The translations under genes were made by a program, and so were the position numbers. Shown here piece by piece: positions 36,820 to 49,047 of a DNA stretch of 64,000 nt. Each line of letters starts with the position of its first letter. Position 1 is the stretch's first letter. Source of the DNA: Sipunculus nudus. Taxonomy: Eukaryota > Annelida > Sipuncula > Golfingiida > Sipunculidae. The notes below the pieces were generated by a model. It saw nothing but the letters and a program-made list of their open reading frames with translations. It ran no database searches and was not told the origin of the DNA. The stretch covers positions 21,199,019-21,263,018 of the forward strand of contig CM049306.1 in the NCBI GenBank assembly GCA_026874595.1, in the 5' to 3' direction.

Positions 36820-36985
36820 ATATGACGACCTGTCAGGGCTTCAACGCGATTGGCGGAAAGAGACCCCGCCCAGCAGCCCTAGAAAGAGAGCCAATCAGAG
36901 ATTCATAGTATACTACACGCATGCGCGTTAAGTTTCATTCATGTGATTTCATGGCGGGAAATTGTCCGTGTGCAACAATTCCTGT
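36820..36985. repeat. Promoter-like block, second copy
   Basis: GATTGGCGGA, GAGAGCCAATCAGAG, TTCATTCATGTGATTTC and ATGGCGGGAAATTG follow the same order as at 15240-15370. A CpG-richer composition (GCATGCGCG) stands out from its surroundings. Confidence 0.5.
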
Positions 36986-37433
36986 GCTCTCAAATGCGGT
37001 GCTACAAGCGATTGGTTATCCAAATTATCGAAAGTAGCTGATTTCATCCAGAATTTCCATAATCACAACCTCGTAGTCAATGTTCGCAGCCATTTAAACA
37101 AAGAGATTTAAATAAGTCAACTTTTTCCGCCTTCGGCCTAATGATTCCTTGTCTACAGAGGATTTTCCACGCGATGTCAGGAATGTCACAATAGTTCGAT
37201 CGTGACCCTGCGTTCAGGTGGCATCCGAAACTGAGCTCGGCAGAAGTTTTTTTTTTTTTTTACTGCGAGTTTACTTTTTTAGGGGATTTATATCACGAAT
37301 CATGGACACATTTTAAACGGCGGCAAAAAAAAAAAAAAAAAAATGACAGGGACACTGTTATATTTATTTTCCAAATTGTCACAACTTAGGGTCGGCGGGT
37401 CTGAGAAACGAAAAATTAAATAAGTATGGCCTT

Positions 37434-38970
37434 AATTAAAAATTTATATATGAATTAATAAAATTCACATATCAACTGTGAGATGACTGTTGCATATATC
37501 AAGAACCAGTTAGACTTTCTCTAAAGGTCACATGTCCTCCAGTGTCTGACCTTTAGAAGTATAATTTGATGTTTATCATCTGACTGTGTAAAGTTTCAGG
37601 TGAAGGTAAACTATAATCTGATATTACAAATCATCTACCTATGCAGAATTATGCCTCTGGAAGTATCACATGATTTCTTCTTACAGGTATTAACCTCTGT
37701 TCTCAAATTCTTTTTTTCGAAGAAACCCTCCTCTGAGTCAGTCACAGAGAAAAAATGTAAAAAGATAAAGTTTGACACATTTCACATCGATCCTTATCTT
37801 TCATTTTGTTAGTTTTGTTTACAAATTCATGGATATTGCATAATTGATCAGTTCCAGGAAATAAAAAACATCACTAGTACTGAATCCACAGCTTGCATCA
37901 GAGATATGTGTGGGTGTGCTGCCTGCCCTGTGTATTAGTGTGAGTGGCTGAGCTGTGGTTACTGATAACATGATAACATGATGGCAGAACAGTTTCCCGT
38001 GAAATAAACAACATCCTGTCACTGGTAATTTATGAATCATCGTGAAGTTGGGCAGTCAGGAGTGTTACCTCTGACACTATCTGCGGTCTCTGACGTCAGT
38101 TGTGTTATTCCATGACTTGGTGGATAAGAGCATACAATGGGTGTTTTATACATACATCTTTATACTTGATATACAGTCACGATGGTGGACATACTGGTTC
38201 AGCTTTCAACAAAGGTCAGATACTATGTTTATAATCAAGTCTGTGTGGTGAAACTGTACAGAATTAATCTTGTCCTTCAGAATTAGCTTGGCATGTAATA
38301 ATTTTCAGATTTGTTGGGTCCATAGAAATGAAACTAATTCAATTCAGAGGCTCTGAAAAATCTTCATAGCAAATGATAAGGTAGAATTGTTTTTAATTAT
38401 CCTTTTAGAAACAACAGTATATGATTATTTACATCAGTCTACCAGAACTGATTCCTCAGTGTCAGTAATGGCCAGCTGGTGATGATAGTTAGGTTGGAAA
38501 GATCTAATATTAATCTATTAAAATATATTTTCGTCATTCTAGTTTAAATGCTCCACAGTATATACAGCACAATTACAGACATGATCAAGTCTGTTTTTCA
38601 GATCATTAAGTTTACTTCATTTGTGTGGATGGTCACATTTGATAAGCAGTTGTAGATGTTGAATCTGTACCACTGAAATGAAGTAAACTATTACACAAAA
38701 ATTCAAAATTTAAATCAGCTTTAATTTAGCAACTGAAGTTCTGTCATGGAAGTAAGTTCACACAGGACAGTATGCTCAGTGTGTATTTAGAAGTCAGCAG
38801 CATTTGTTTTTGCTTTGCTCAAACATATACATGTAGTTCATTTGTCCTAAAACTGAATGCACATGCTACAGTTGTTATGGCTGAAATTCCTATTTATCTT
38901 TGCTTATTTCACCAAAGACGGCATGGCTTCAGTTTGTGTGTCTGTTGGTTTGTTTGTCTGATAGAGCTAT
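37434..38970. other. Gene-free stretch
   Basis: AT-rich; no exon with splice support and no defined mobile element. Confidence 0.4.
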
Positions 38971-38972
38971 TA

Positions 38973-40350
38973 CCGTAAAATCTCCACTTAAAACCGCGGT
39001 TTCATCAAGAAATTCAAAATCTTGAAATCAGGTTGATTTCCTGAAAGCACTGTGCGGTTTATACTAGAAGGGTTTCCTGAATATCTTCCTGACAGACATC
39101 GTTTTTGGGCCGGCGCATGGGCGATAATATTGCAACTTTCGAAGGCTGTTCTTAGCATGCATGGGAGCCGTGTGTAAATGTATTATTTACGATTATTTGT
39201 TATTTATAAATTAAATATTGCTGATTAGTTTTCGTGTGATATATAACTTGTTATAAAATTTTGGTAATTGTCACCAAATAATACGTTTACAACAACCCTG
39301 CTGTTACACACAGCGGTCCACTTCGTTGGGCATGGTCAAGCAAAATTGAAATTAAAGCCCACTTTAGCAATGATTATTTGTTTAAAACGTAAAATGAATA
39401 AAAAGCTGACATCGTAAAGACTCACACAATGGCAGACGATCGTTTTAAAATCAAGTTTGAGTGCCGCCATGTGCTGAAACACCCCGGTATTCTGCTAAGA
39501 ATATTTTGAACGGCTGTACGCGGTGGGCGGTAAATAGAACAGCCACCTATTTCGTCCCAGCGTGCCTTGCGCAAACACTGCCTTGACAAAATGGCTCTCC
39601 ACACGGAAACTTTCTTCAGGAAAAAAACTTGCTAACCCGGACTGGCCACTTTAATTTTACCTTAAAATCACTCGTTTCCAAGCGTCATGTTTCCTATACG
39701 TGCGTATCTCGAAAAGGTAACTTCAGTTACTTTGATATTTAGTTAAGTTGACCAGCGATGTTTTCAAACGCACCAGCAAATTGTGACATGGAGCGATGTC
39801 AACGTACGATGTGACGAAGATAATACAGAAGGAACCGGTATGAAAATGATTTGAATCTTCCGAGTAATTCCAGAAAATGGAATTTGCATCAAAAATTAAG
39901 ATTTCAAAATATTACTTTTAGAATTAAAATATACAGTGACCTGAAATGGATCAGCAGAATATTTTTTCCAAAATATAATGACAAATCAGTAGCAAACAAG
40001 AATACGGCACGGAATATAAAATCTGTATAAACAGGCAGAGGTTCACCGGCCCTTACGTCTTTCCAAACTTCATGCTTGAGTGACCCTGCAAAAAAGTGTT
40101 ATGATGTGTTTAAATAAAATGCCCAAGGAATTTTTAAAGTTGACAGGAATGGCCGAGTCACAACCTACGCGTGTTCATTTCTAGATGATTGCTTGATTGT
40201 CTTTTGTCAAATCATTCCGTAGCGAAAGTTGGTGCGGTTTTAAAGGGGGGTTCTTAGTATTTGAGCCCCTCGCGGTGTCTCGCCTGGAATTTCGGCGAAG
40301 TCTGGGTGCGGTTTTAATCGGAAGTGCGGTTTTAAGTGGAGATTTTACGG
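38973..40350 (+). mobile_element. 1.38-kb TIR element, copy 1 (TA target site)
   Basis: Left CCGTAAAATCTCCACTTAAA (then ACCGC) and right reverse complement form a 25-bp perfect TIR, flanked by TA (38971-38972 and 40351-40352). Several subterminal GTGCGGTTTTAA words lie inside both ends, as in pogo/Tigger-type elements. No transposase; the open frames of 60-75 codons in both copies have no recognised domain. Confidence 0.85.
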
Positions 40351-40352
40351 TA

Positions 40353-41464
40353 CTCAAAAACTACAGAACCATGGGGTGAACAAAGGTCAAGAAAGACCAA
40401 TATCAATACATTTTGTTGTTGATCTTGATAAAATACAGATCAAGTGAGATAGTTTTGCTTTAGGCATTCATATTTGCTTAGTTGAGTACAATCCTTGCAT
40501 TTTATATGCCATTGTTTCTTTGATGCTATATACCACAACAACAGAAATATGTATGTGTTGACTTAATTATACTTCCACCTGGAAGATATAACATTTTCCC
40601 CATGTTTGGTCAGTTTGACTTTCTGCAACTTGACCCAGCAGCTGAGTATGGATTTTGATGAAATTTTGTTAATCAGTGTTGTAATTACCCAAGAAACAAC
40701 CACCCATTAAATTTAGAGGTATATAACACCATTATATATTTAATGTGAAAGGATTATATACAATTGTGAAACAGTTTGATACTGTATTATATAACACAAC
40801 GTCTGATTAGAAGATTCTGGTTGAGATTTGAAGGCTTTGACTACACTCCCCAGTTGCATGGCTATATTATTGACAGAAATGTATTTAGAAGTAGGTAAAC
40901 CATTTCTGTGTTGTCTTAAACAAAAATGTAAAATATCTGTTTTGGGTAAATGCAGTGTAGTTTTGCATACCTATACAGACATGCTAACCTGATTCTCATA
41001 CACACATGTGCACATACGCTTACACCTATATGCGCACACTTGCTCCTGTAAAGATAAAAATCAGAAAACAATTAAGAAAAAAATGTGTCCTAGAGCTGGC
41101 TCTCTGGCCTGGGTTGAAGTGTTATCCATTATAACCCCTGTTATGCTAAGCAAATACCAATAATATTAAGCTGACTCTGTAGACAGACATGTCTGCATTG
41201 ATTATAGTAAACAGAATATCAATTAATTATCAGTATTTATGAATACAGTAATGGAAGAGGTACTGCATTGTGTTGATGAAGTTCATGGTTCAACTCCACT
41301 TAATTTGCTTTGACATATCTCGATAGACTTTGACAATAATGCAGAATCCCTGTGGGTAACTGATTAAGAATAATCTATAAACATCTTCACTTTGCTCTAG
41401 CAGTTATAAGGTTTGCATTTATTTTCTATATTGATTTAGCCGGTGTCATAAATTATTGTATTAA
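40353..41464. other. Gene-free stretch
   Basis: AT-rich; no supported feature. Confidence 0.4.
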
Positions 41465-42310
41465 TTCTTGTCAGGGCCTTTTATATTTGCCTTGATTCTT
41501 ATCAGAGCCATTGATAAATGAATTGATTCTTGTCAGTACCATTAGCCCATTAGAATTGTACCATGACAGGTATGAACGCTTTTTCTCATCAGTGGACCTT
41601 GCTTTTCTTCCTGACCCTGGGTCATAACACCATAAGTATGGCAGCATTTGATACAGACAGTAATCACGGGGAGGAAGTAGCTGATTTATGGACATGCTGT
41701 ATAGGTTGTATTGATTCTTTCAGAGCTATCGATATTCATATTAATTCTTGTCTGAACTGTCAAAAGTTGCACTCTTTCCTGTCAGAGCTATTGGTAAATG
41801 AAGTGATTCTTGTCACTGCTGTTAATGATAGAATTAATCTGTATCAGAGCTAATGGTGATATAATTGATTCTTGTCACAGCTATCAGTTATAGAATTGAT
41901 TCTTTTCAGAGCTATTGGTGATATAATTGATTCTTGTCACTGCTATCAATGATAGAATTGATTCTTATCAGAGCTATTGGTGCTAGAATTGATTCTTGAC
42001 AGACTTTTCAATGATAGAATTGATTCTTGTCAAAGCCATCAATTGTCATGTTTATTTCAGTCAGAACTGTTCATAAGTGCATTTTTTCTTTTCAGAGCTA
42101 TCAAAAATAGAATGGATTCTTGCCTGAGCTATTGGTGATAGAATTGATTCTTGTCAGAGCTGTTGATGATAGAATTGATTCTGGTCAGCTATCAATGATA
42201 GAATTGATTGTTGTCAGAGCTGTTGATGATAGAATTGATTCTTCTCAGAGCTATTGATATTAGAATTGATTTTTGTCAGAGCTATTGATAATTTTATTGA
42301 TTTGTGTCAG
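41465..42310 (+). repeat. 31-bp minisatellite, degenerate
   Basis: Unit like GATAGAATTGATTCTTGTCA then GAGCTATTGAT. Nearly regular from 41830 to 42300 and strongly diverged from 41465 to 41830, suggesting growth from the right side. Confidence 0.85.
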
Positions 42311-45189
42311 AGTCACTGATCTTCATATTTGTCTTCCTACATCTTTCAGTGTATGAATATATTGCACTGGCCTATGTGTGCAACCTGCGTAATATAATGC
42401 TTTCAGAATCCTTTCACCCAATAATACACAGGTATATTACCTGGCTGTACCTTGAGGCTAATTGTCATCAGGTTGAGCTTACTGTTCATCCTGTCATCAG
42501 ATCATTACACCAGCATCTTGAGATGTGACACCAGACTCACCAGTAAATACAACCTTAATCCTAGGAAGGTGTATCTGCAGCATGTACTATGGGAAAAGAG
42601 TTCAGTAATGGACAGCAAGCTGGTGTGGTCCCGGGTATTGATTTTGCTTAAGTGTATCAGAAAAAAGTGCCCATCCAAATAAAGCAGCACCTATTTTGAT
42701 AGAGCAGGTCAGTTGGATGTCTCTTAGCCAGGTTGATCACAGAGGTGACTTGCTAGAAATGCCAATCAGTGAAGAAATCAATTCAACAAATGCAACTCTG
42801 AATGGACTTGCTGGTAAGGTCACTGGCCCTGTCTGGAAAGGAGGCTCCAGCTGAAGCTGCTCGTTCAGAGCAGACAACCACTTCTAAATGGTTCATACAT
42901 GACATGGAGGTCTAATATCCCAAGCTGAATAAAAAAGAGCTGAGGTTCTTTACTGTGGCAGCCTGTAAACAGTCTATTTGGCTGGCTGCCAAAATGTTTG
43001 TTGTGTGTAGCACCTAAATGTAGCCAGAAGTCAAGGAGTCTTTTCTAATAGTTCTTATGTGACTAATAAAAAAAGGTTACAGATGCTATTCTGTCTGTTC
43101 TGCTGGTAGGTTCTTGGTATGCTAGACCTGCTAGGCCATTATTAATTTCATATATGTTAACATATTAGGATGAAACGTAATCCAGCTTTCCGGACATCAC
43201 TGAGTCTGAAACCTCATCACTTGTTTGGTACATTGAAAAGTCATTGATGGAATCTGCAATGCTCTTTCATTTGCTTATTAGTACATCACTCTCAAGGTGG
43301 GGGAAGGGGATGAGGGAATGGCCCATGCTTAATCTACAGCATAGTAAAGAGGAAGACCCAAGAATTGTCACCAAAATCCTGGTGATCTGGAGAAGTTTAG
43401 CTTTATCTCAGTGTTGCCTTAATGAACCTGTCCTTAGTTATTATTGCAGATGTAATTTAATTCTGCAATTCTGCAGATGCATAAACCTCTTGTCAACAAA
43501 CACAACATGCTCTGTATGCACAATACTAAATCTAGCACACAGCTAGATAAGTACACAGCTCAGAAAGCACTTATATAGGGCTGGTAAATCTATAACTTGT
43601 GTGGTGATACAAGTTATATGGAGGAATGCATTGCAGTCGTCTCCCATCATGTTGCACTCATATCATGGTAAACAGCCTATTATCTTAACATTTGGCTAAG
43701 AATGATGAATAGACACAAAATAATACATGTGAACTGACAACCCAAACTGAAACTCTGTCTCTGTGGTAACAAGTCATTTCCTGTATAGGGTTCAAGTTGG
43801 CTGTGTCCAGTTACCTGTGTGTACCATACTTGTTATCATGCAGTCAGAAATTCAGCAAACTTGTGGAGGGATTTACCAATGTGCTGAGTTAAAATGGAAT
43901 TTTCATAATAGGTGTTGTAAGAAAGTATACTAAAAAAGCTAACCATTGGTCCGGTTTATGTCAATTGACAGCATACTTGTAGGCCATGAGGTGTTATCAG
44001 AAATTACAAAAATATTGAATCCTCATAGAGTCTTAAAATGCTTTCCTCCCTGAAGATGTTAAGGGACTCTGAAAGCTAGTACACTGGTCATAGACTGGTT
44101 TAATGTCAGAGTGCTGAAATGGTGCTATACTAAATCCTACTTACGGTCACATGACAGCAATCCAAGACTGATGTGTGATAAGATTAGCAAGGCCAATGAT
44201 TGATAACTGCTTTTACAGAGATGTACCATTTTGATGTATGCCATTCTATCTCCTCATTCCCCCCCCCCCCCCACCCCATCTGTGACCAGTGAAATCATTA
44301 TTTGGAAGAGGGAGATTAATTAGAAACCAGTACAGCACATTTTAGAAGAACTCATTACTGCTTGCTTTATTAAAATATTGATTTATTTCCATTAGAATTA
44401 ATTAATTTGTCACAAATGAAAAGATATCGGTCAGGGTGTCACCGTTTGAAATGCATCCTTTGATTCTTTATGGATTAATGAGCTAAGATGGATCATTTAA
44501 TGACTGAGCTGAAATATCTGCTGAGTTATTTGAATCAGCAGACCTAATCTGCATGCCCAGATTTTAACGTTTTTTATGACTGGGGCAAACAAATTTTAGC
44601 TTTTAGCGCAGCGTTCCGTCGAACCTTTCTAAGCAACTCCGAGGGGATCAACAGCAAACCAATAGTGTGCAAGGAGGCCGCCATTTGCAATCACGGATAA
44701 ATTTCTAACCACAATATCCCCATTGAATCATCATGTTTTCATTAATTTCATAGTCATCAAATCTCTAAACACAAATGAAATTGTAAAATATGTAATAAAA
44801 CTTTGGTGCATGTTATTATTTTGTGTTGTTTCATGTGTACTTGGGTGAAATAGGGCAGTGCACTTGATGTACAGTTTTATAATATACAGTTTATATTGAC
44901 GCAGATACGATTTCATTGTAAATTTTACAAAGGTATGCATGCTGCATTACAGAATAGTGGCAGTACAATAAAAACAAGGAGAATATTTAAGCTTATTTGA
45001 GCACAGTTTGTGTAAGATGGGTAAATGATAGTGCTGTCTGGTGGATACACATCAAACAAACTTAGAAACAAGGCCAGGCCAGCTTCTGTCAAGTGAAAAC
45101 AGTAGGACCATTGTATATTCACATTGACTGTTAATCATTTTATAAAGTAAAGGAGATCAGTTTCTTTTATGAGTTTATAGGATTTGTGT
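42311..45189. other. Gene-free, mostly non-repetitive stretch
   Basis: Mixed composition with no repeat families. Poly(C) at 44259-44272. 44290-44560 is rich in TTAATTA-type homeodomain-like words and lacks repeats, so it is a candidate regulatory island. No coding exon is supported. Confidence 0.4.
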
Positions 45190-45191
45190 TA

Positions 45192-46584
45192 CCGTAAAAT
45201 CTCCACTTAAAATCGCACTTCCGATTAAAACCGCACCCAGACTTCGCCGAAATTCCAGGTGAGACATTGCGAGGGGCTCAAATACTAAGAACCCCCCTTT
45301 AAAACCGCACCAACTTTCGCTACGGAATGATTTGACAAAAGACACAATCAAGCTATCATCTAGAAATGAACACGCGTAGGTTGCGACTCGGCCATTCCTG
45401 TCCACTTTTAAATTCCTTGGGCAATTTATTTAAACACATCATAACACCTTTTTGCAGGGTCACTCAAGCATGAAGTTTGGGAAGACGTAAGGGCCGGTGA
45501 ACCTCTGCGTGTTTATACAGATTTTATATTCCATGCCGTATTCTTGTTTGTTACTGATTTGTCATTATATTTTGGAAAAAATATTCTGCTGATCCATTTC
45601 AAGTCACTGTATATCTTAATTCTAAAAATGTTTGATGAAAATTCCATTTTCTGGAATTACTCGGGAAGATTCAAATCATTTCCATACCGGTTACTTCGGT
45701 ATTATCATCGTCACATCGTACGTTGACATCGCTCCATGTCACAATTTGCTGGCGCGTTTGAAAACATCGCTGGTCAACTTAACTAAATATCAAAGAAATT
45801 GAAGTTACCTTGTCGAGATACGCACGTATAGGAAACATGACGCTTGATAACGAGTGATTTTAAGGTAAAATTAAAGTGGCCAGTCGGGGTAAGCAAGTTT
45901 TTTTCCTGAAGAAAGTTTCCGTGTGGGGAGCCATTTTGTCAAGGCAGTGTTCACGCAAGGCACGCTGGGACGAAATAGGTGGCTGTTCTGTTTACCACCC
46001 ACCGCGTACAGCCGTTCAAAATATTCTTAGCAAAATACCGGGGCGTTTCAGCACACGGCGACACTCAAACTTGATTTTAAAACGATCGTCTGCCATTGTG
46101 TGACTCCTTACGATGTCAGCTTTTTATTCATTTTACGTTTTAAACAAATAATCATTGCTAAATAATGCCGCAAATGGGTTTAAAGTAGGCTTTATTTCAA
46201 TTTTGCTTGAGCATGCCCAACAAAGTGGGCCGCTGTGTGTTACAGCAGGGTTGTTGTAAACTTATTATTAGGTGACAATTACCAAAATTTCATAACAAGT
46301 TATATAACACACGAAAACTATTCAGAAATATTTAATTTATAAATAACAAATAATCGTAAATAATACATTAACACACGGCTCCCATGCATGCGAGACTGCT
46401 GCTAAGAACGGCCTTCGAAAGTTGCAATATTATCGCCCACTCGCCGGCCCCAAAACGATGTCTGTCAGGAAGATATTCAGGAAACCCTTCTAGTATAAAC
46501 CGCACAGTGCTTTCAGGAAATCAACCTGATTTCAAGATTTTGAATTTCTTGATTAAACCGCGGTTTTAAGTGGAGATTTTACGG
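45192..46584 (-). mobile_element. 1.39-kb TIR element, copy 2, inverted relative to copy 1
   Basis: Same TIRs and TA flanks (45190-45191, 46585-46586), but the interior is the reverse complement of 38973-40350. In a stretch of about 130 bases compared by eye I find about seven mismatches, so the copies are fairly young or under exchange. Confidence 0.88.
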
Positions 46585-46586
46585 TA

Positions 46587-48001
46587 CTCGGAAGTAAGGA
46601 AGCAAGTGAGTTCTTGGTAATATTGTTCTAAAACTAACAGAATAATATGAATGCTCAATGCTCCGTTTATCACTTACTCCATCTGACTGCTCTAGTGTTC
46701 ATGTGGCTTGTTATCCGAGCGGTTATCAGAACCTTTAAATCTCGACCACAGAATAATGAGCAGGAATAATATCCAAATTTCCTCAATTATCTTGACCATT
46801 AAGAAGATGAATTATTTTAGGTTGTCACTGAATTGTAATAAATATGGTGTAAAGTTTGGGGAAAACACTGAAATCTGTGTCAGTCATTTCCTAGAGTAAA
46901 CGGGTACCTCTATCCTTGACAACCCCCCCCCCCCCCCCCCCCCCTTTGTCTAAATCATCTCTGGGGTAATGATTAACTGTTCTTGGTACAGGTACAGGTA
47001 CCCAGGAGGACAAACATTGCAAACCCAATTTGAAACAAACAGAACAAATTTTATCTTTTATGTATCCACATTGCCTGTTCATGGTTTAAACCTGCTTTTG
47101 GTGGTATAAATATTGTAGCAGCTGACTCAATGGATGTAAGAATATTCAAGTTTCAAAATGTATTATGCAATAACCAAAGTTTAAATGCTAAACAAGGACT
47201 GTTACTATGATTGATTCTGTTCCCTCTTTAAACACAATGTGTATAAAGTTAACTATTCATCACAAACCCACATGAATTAGAGATGTCACTCTGTGTTGGG
47301 GAGGACATTGACACGGTAACGGGCCATGATGTGAAGGACACCGCCTGAGTGTTAATGTACTGTGTTCTAGGGTCATCAGTCAACCATTAGGTGATTATGA
47401 TTCTGTGGCCGAGACATGTAATGTGTAATATGTTCAATATTATAAGGTTAAAATACTTCATCTATATTATAAGGGTATAATAGTCCTGCACTTTACATCT
47501 AGTAGTTGTCTGGCATTCAGTTCACTTACCAATTTGCAACCTCAGCCTGTAAAACACGTTTAACTGCAACTTAAATTTCGATATTAAACTGTATATCCAG
47601 CAGCTACAGATGCATTGAAAAAAATCAGCAGTCATTTTGGTGGTACATCCGAATGTAAGGAATAGTAATCAGTAGCGTTATATATATTGCATTTTGTGGT
47701 TTGTGCAAACAAGAAACACATTTATTGCTTGAAGGCTACCTTCAAGTTTTTCCTTGTGTACAGATGACTTAGCACTTTGCAGGTGATTTTCTCTGTGTGC
47801 ACAGCCACATAAAAACACCTTGTGAACCTTTGATGTTATAATGTGCACAAGTGAATTCACATACATCCAAGCATCCTCAATAACCGTTTACTTGTTACAT
47901 ATGTGTATATATGTTATCTTTTTTTTTGTCTGTTTTTAGCTAACAACTTAAGAAACATTTTAATAGTGATATATGCTGGTAAACTAGTTTTTGAATATTT
48001 T
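46587..48001. other. Gene-free stretch with poly(C)
   Basis: A 22-base C run is at 46923-46944. Nothing else recognised. Confidence 0.4.
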
Positions 48002-49047
48002 TAGCTCAGCTGACTATAAGTCATCTGAGCTAAAGTCGTGGTCCATTGTCCGTCGTCCGTCCATCCGTCTGTCCGGATGTCCCTCCGTAAAACTGGCATG
48101 TTTCGACACCATTGGACCTACGAATCTGAAATTTGCAAAACAGTTAGATGTCCCAAAAATCTCCTACCATGCCGAAAATTGGGTCAATAGGACTTTGTTC
48201 CTTCGAGATATTAAGGAAAAACCTCAATTTTTTATTAGAAATCTATTTTCACACTTCAGGACTGCCTAATATCAAAACCACTCATCTCGTTTTTTCTTCA
48301 TATTTACCATAAATATTCCTCAATATAGTTCCTATGTACATGCCAGAAATTAAGTCAGTATTATTTAATTTAAGAAAGTTATGGGCCCAAACATAATGGA
48401 CTTTGTAAAAAAAATCAGGAAAGATATTTGGTCACTTAAGACCAAAAGTGTTAAATGTAGGGACTTTTTTGCAGTAATACAACTTAAATTGATCAAAATT
48501 TAATTGTATACCAAAAATTAGATCAAAATCTGTTAAATTTTTTTAAATATTGGCAAAAATATAAAATTGGTACCTTAAATTTTGCCCAAGTTTTGACCAT
48601 GGCACGTTTTTTTCCTGTAAGTACTGTGGATTTGCGGCATGTTTTTGTTACCATTTTGTCTGTTAACACCAAAAATTTGAAACCAGTTGATCAAAAACTG
48701 TAGATTTTATTCAAGTTTTCAAGCACCATGTTACATCAAGTTTACATCAAGCTAGTGTTATGCAGTTTGCTGGAGCTCAGCTGCCCAGCTTCAGCTCTAA
48801 GTTCCTTAAATTTAGCATACAGTTAGATGTCTCCAAATTCCCCTACCATGCCAAGTATTTTATCACTAGGACTTAATTCCTTCGAAATATTAATGAAAAA
48901 CTTCATTTTTCCATTAAAAACCCATTGTTACACTGTAAGACTGCCTAATATGAAAACCACTGATCTGACTTTGATCATATATAATATACATATTTTTCTA
49001 TACATTCGCTATGCACATGCCAGAAATGATGTCAGTATTGCGTAATT

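Larger units (their letters stand above)
35515..37433. mobile_element. TIR element of about 1.9 kb
   Basis: TAGGCCTTACTTATTTAAT...GTTTCTCGGAC (35515-35549) is mirrored by GTCTGAGAAACG...ATTAAATAAGTATGGCC (37399-37431), about 34 bp with a few mismatches. The interior has purine-rich AT sequence, a hairpin at about 36590-36632, and the promoter-like block at 36820-36985. No protein recognised. Confidence 0.5.

Noticed and set aside
39422-46103. Similar 60-75 codon frames in the two 1.4-kb TIR elements (39422-39604 - and 45876-46103 +)
   Set aside because: Similarity is explained by the elements being copies; frame length differs, no domain is recognised, and the first codon differs.
48002-49047. 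Retroelement coding sequence
   Set aside because: No reverse transcriptase, integrase or gag motif appears in any frame; the segment is defined only by family C ends.
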